Shown here piece by piece: positions 63,691-64,000 of a stretch of DNA of 64,000 bases. How positions within the stretch are numbered: the first letter of the stretch is position 1; each line of letters starts with the position of its first letter. Source of the DNA: Monodelphis domestica. Lineage: Eukaryota; Chordata; Mammalia; Didelphimorphia; Didelphidae. The notes under the pieces are model-generated. The model saw nothing but the letters and a program-made list of their open reading frames with translations, searched no databases and had not been told where the DNA came from. The stretch is from positions 82,291,430 to 82,355,429 of the forward strand of contig NC_077227.1 in assembly GCF_027887165.1 (NCBI RefSeq), in the 5' to 3' direction. A program made the position numbers and the translations under genes.

Positions 63691-64000
63691 GGACATTTCT
63701 AATAGGATGTTCTGTAGGTATATCAAACTCAACATTTCCAAAATAGAATTCATTATTTTCCCCCAAATTTGCTCTTTTCCCTAACTTCCTTATTTCTGTC
63801 AAAGGCACTCAGAGCCATTTTGAACTCTCTCTGTGACCCCCACCTATATCCAGTCTTGTTCTGATATCTGAAGTTGTCTTGTTAATTTTATTTTTACAAC
63901 ATTGTTGGCATCTATTGCCCTTTTTCCACTCACAAAGCCATCCCTAGTTTAGCCCTTGTTTGGATGCCTGCAGTGGCCTCTACCTATCAAAATGATATTC
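63660..64000 (+). mobile_element. L2 LINE fragment running off the window
   Basis: TATCAAACTCAACATTTCC, AATAGAATTCATTATTTTCC and CACCTATATCCAGTCTTG correspond to the L2 C-terminal ORF2 region in sense. The rest lies beyond the window. Confidence 0.6.

Overview
This is nuclear DNA from a marsupial, most likely an opossum-like species. There are no bacterial or organellar signatures. The window is saturated with marsupial-type tRNA-derived SINEs, RTE-tailed SINEs, L1 with a long inter-ORF spacer, L2, L3/CR1, hAT fragments and LTR fossils. The species cannot be fixed from sequence alone.

Two protein-coding genes are supported, arranged head to head. CEP55, the midbody and abscission scaffold, lies on the minus strand from about 41.9 kb down to about 4.7 kb. 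It has one non-coding first exon in a CpG island and eight coding exons that together encode an open 462-residue protein (human: 464). The first coding exon of MYOF (myoferlin) lies on the plus strand at 54,414-54,501, and its intron 1 runs off the right edge. This divergent order matches the human MYOF-CEP55 neighbourhood on 10q23.33, which supports both assignments.

Layout: 1-4.7 kb is intergenic DNA downstream of CEP55; 4.7-5.68 kb is the probable CEP55 3' UTR; 5.68-34.27 kb holds coding exons 9 to 2 and their introns; 34.28-41.86 kb is intron 1; 41.7-42.3 kb is the CpG-island promoter; 42.35-54.3 kb is the intergenic stretch, filled by an antisense L2, a nearly full-length but decayed antisense L1 (44.36-50.76 kb) and more L2; 54.41 kb onward is MYOF exon 1 and intron 1, with further L1 copies.

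The two genes do not form a pathway; their adjacency is ancestral synteny. The CEP55 promoter has the usual layout of a DREAM/NF-Y-controlled G2/M gene. I found no convincing new biological system. The most notable items are the CEP55 promoter, the loss of one proline-directed phosphosite in CEP55, nested transposon stacks in intron 4, a pair of opposed LTRs of one family, three hAT-type relics, a mariner-like palindrome, and a hairpin made by two opposed L1 3' ends.
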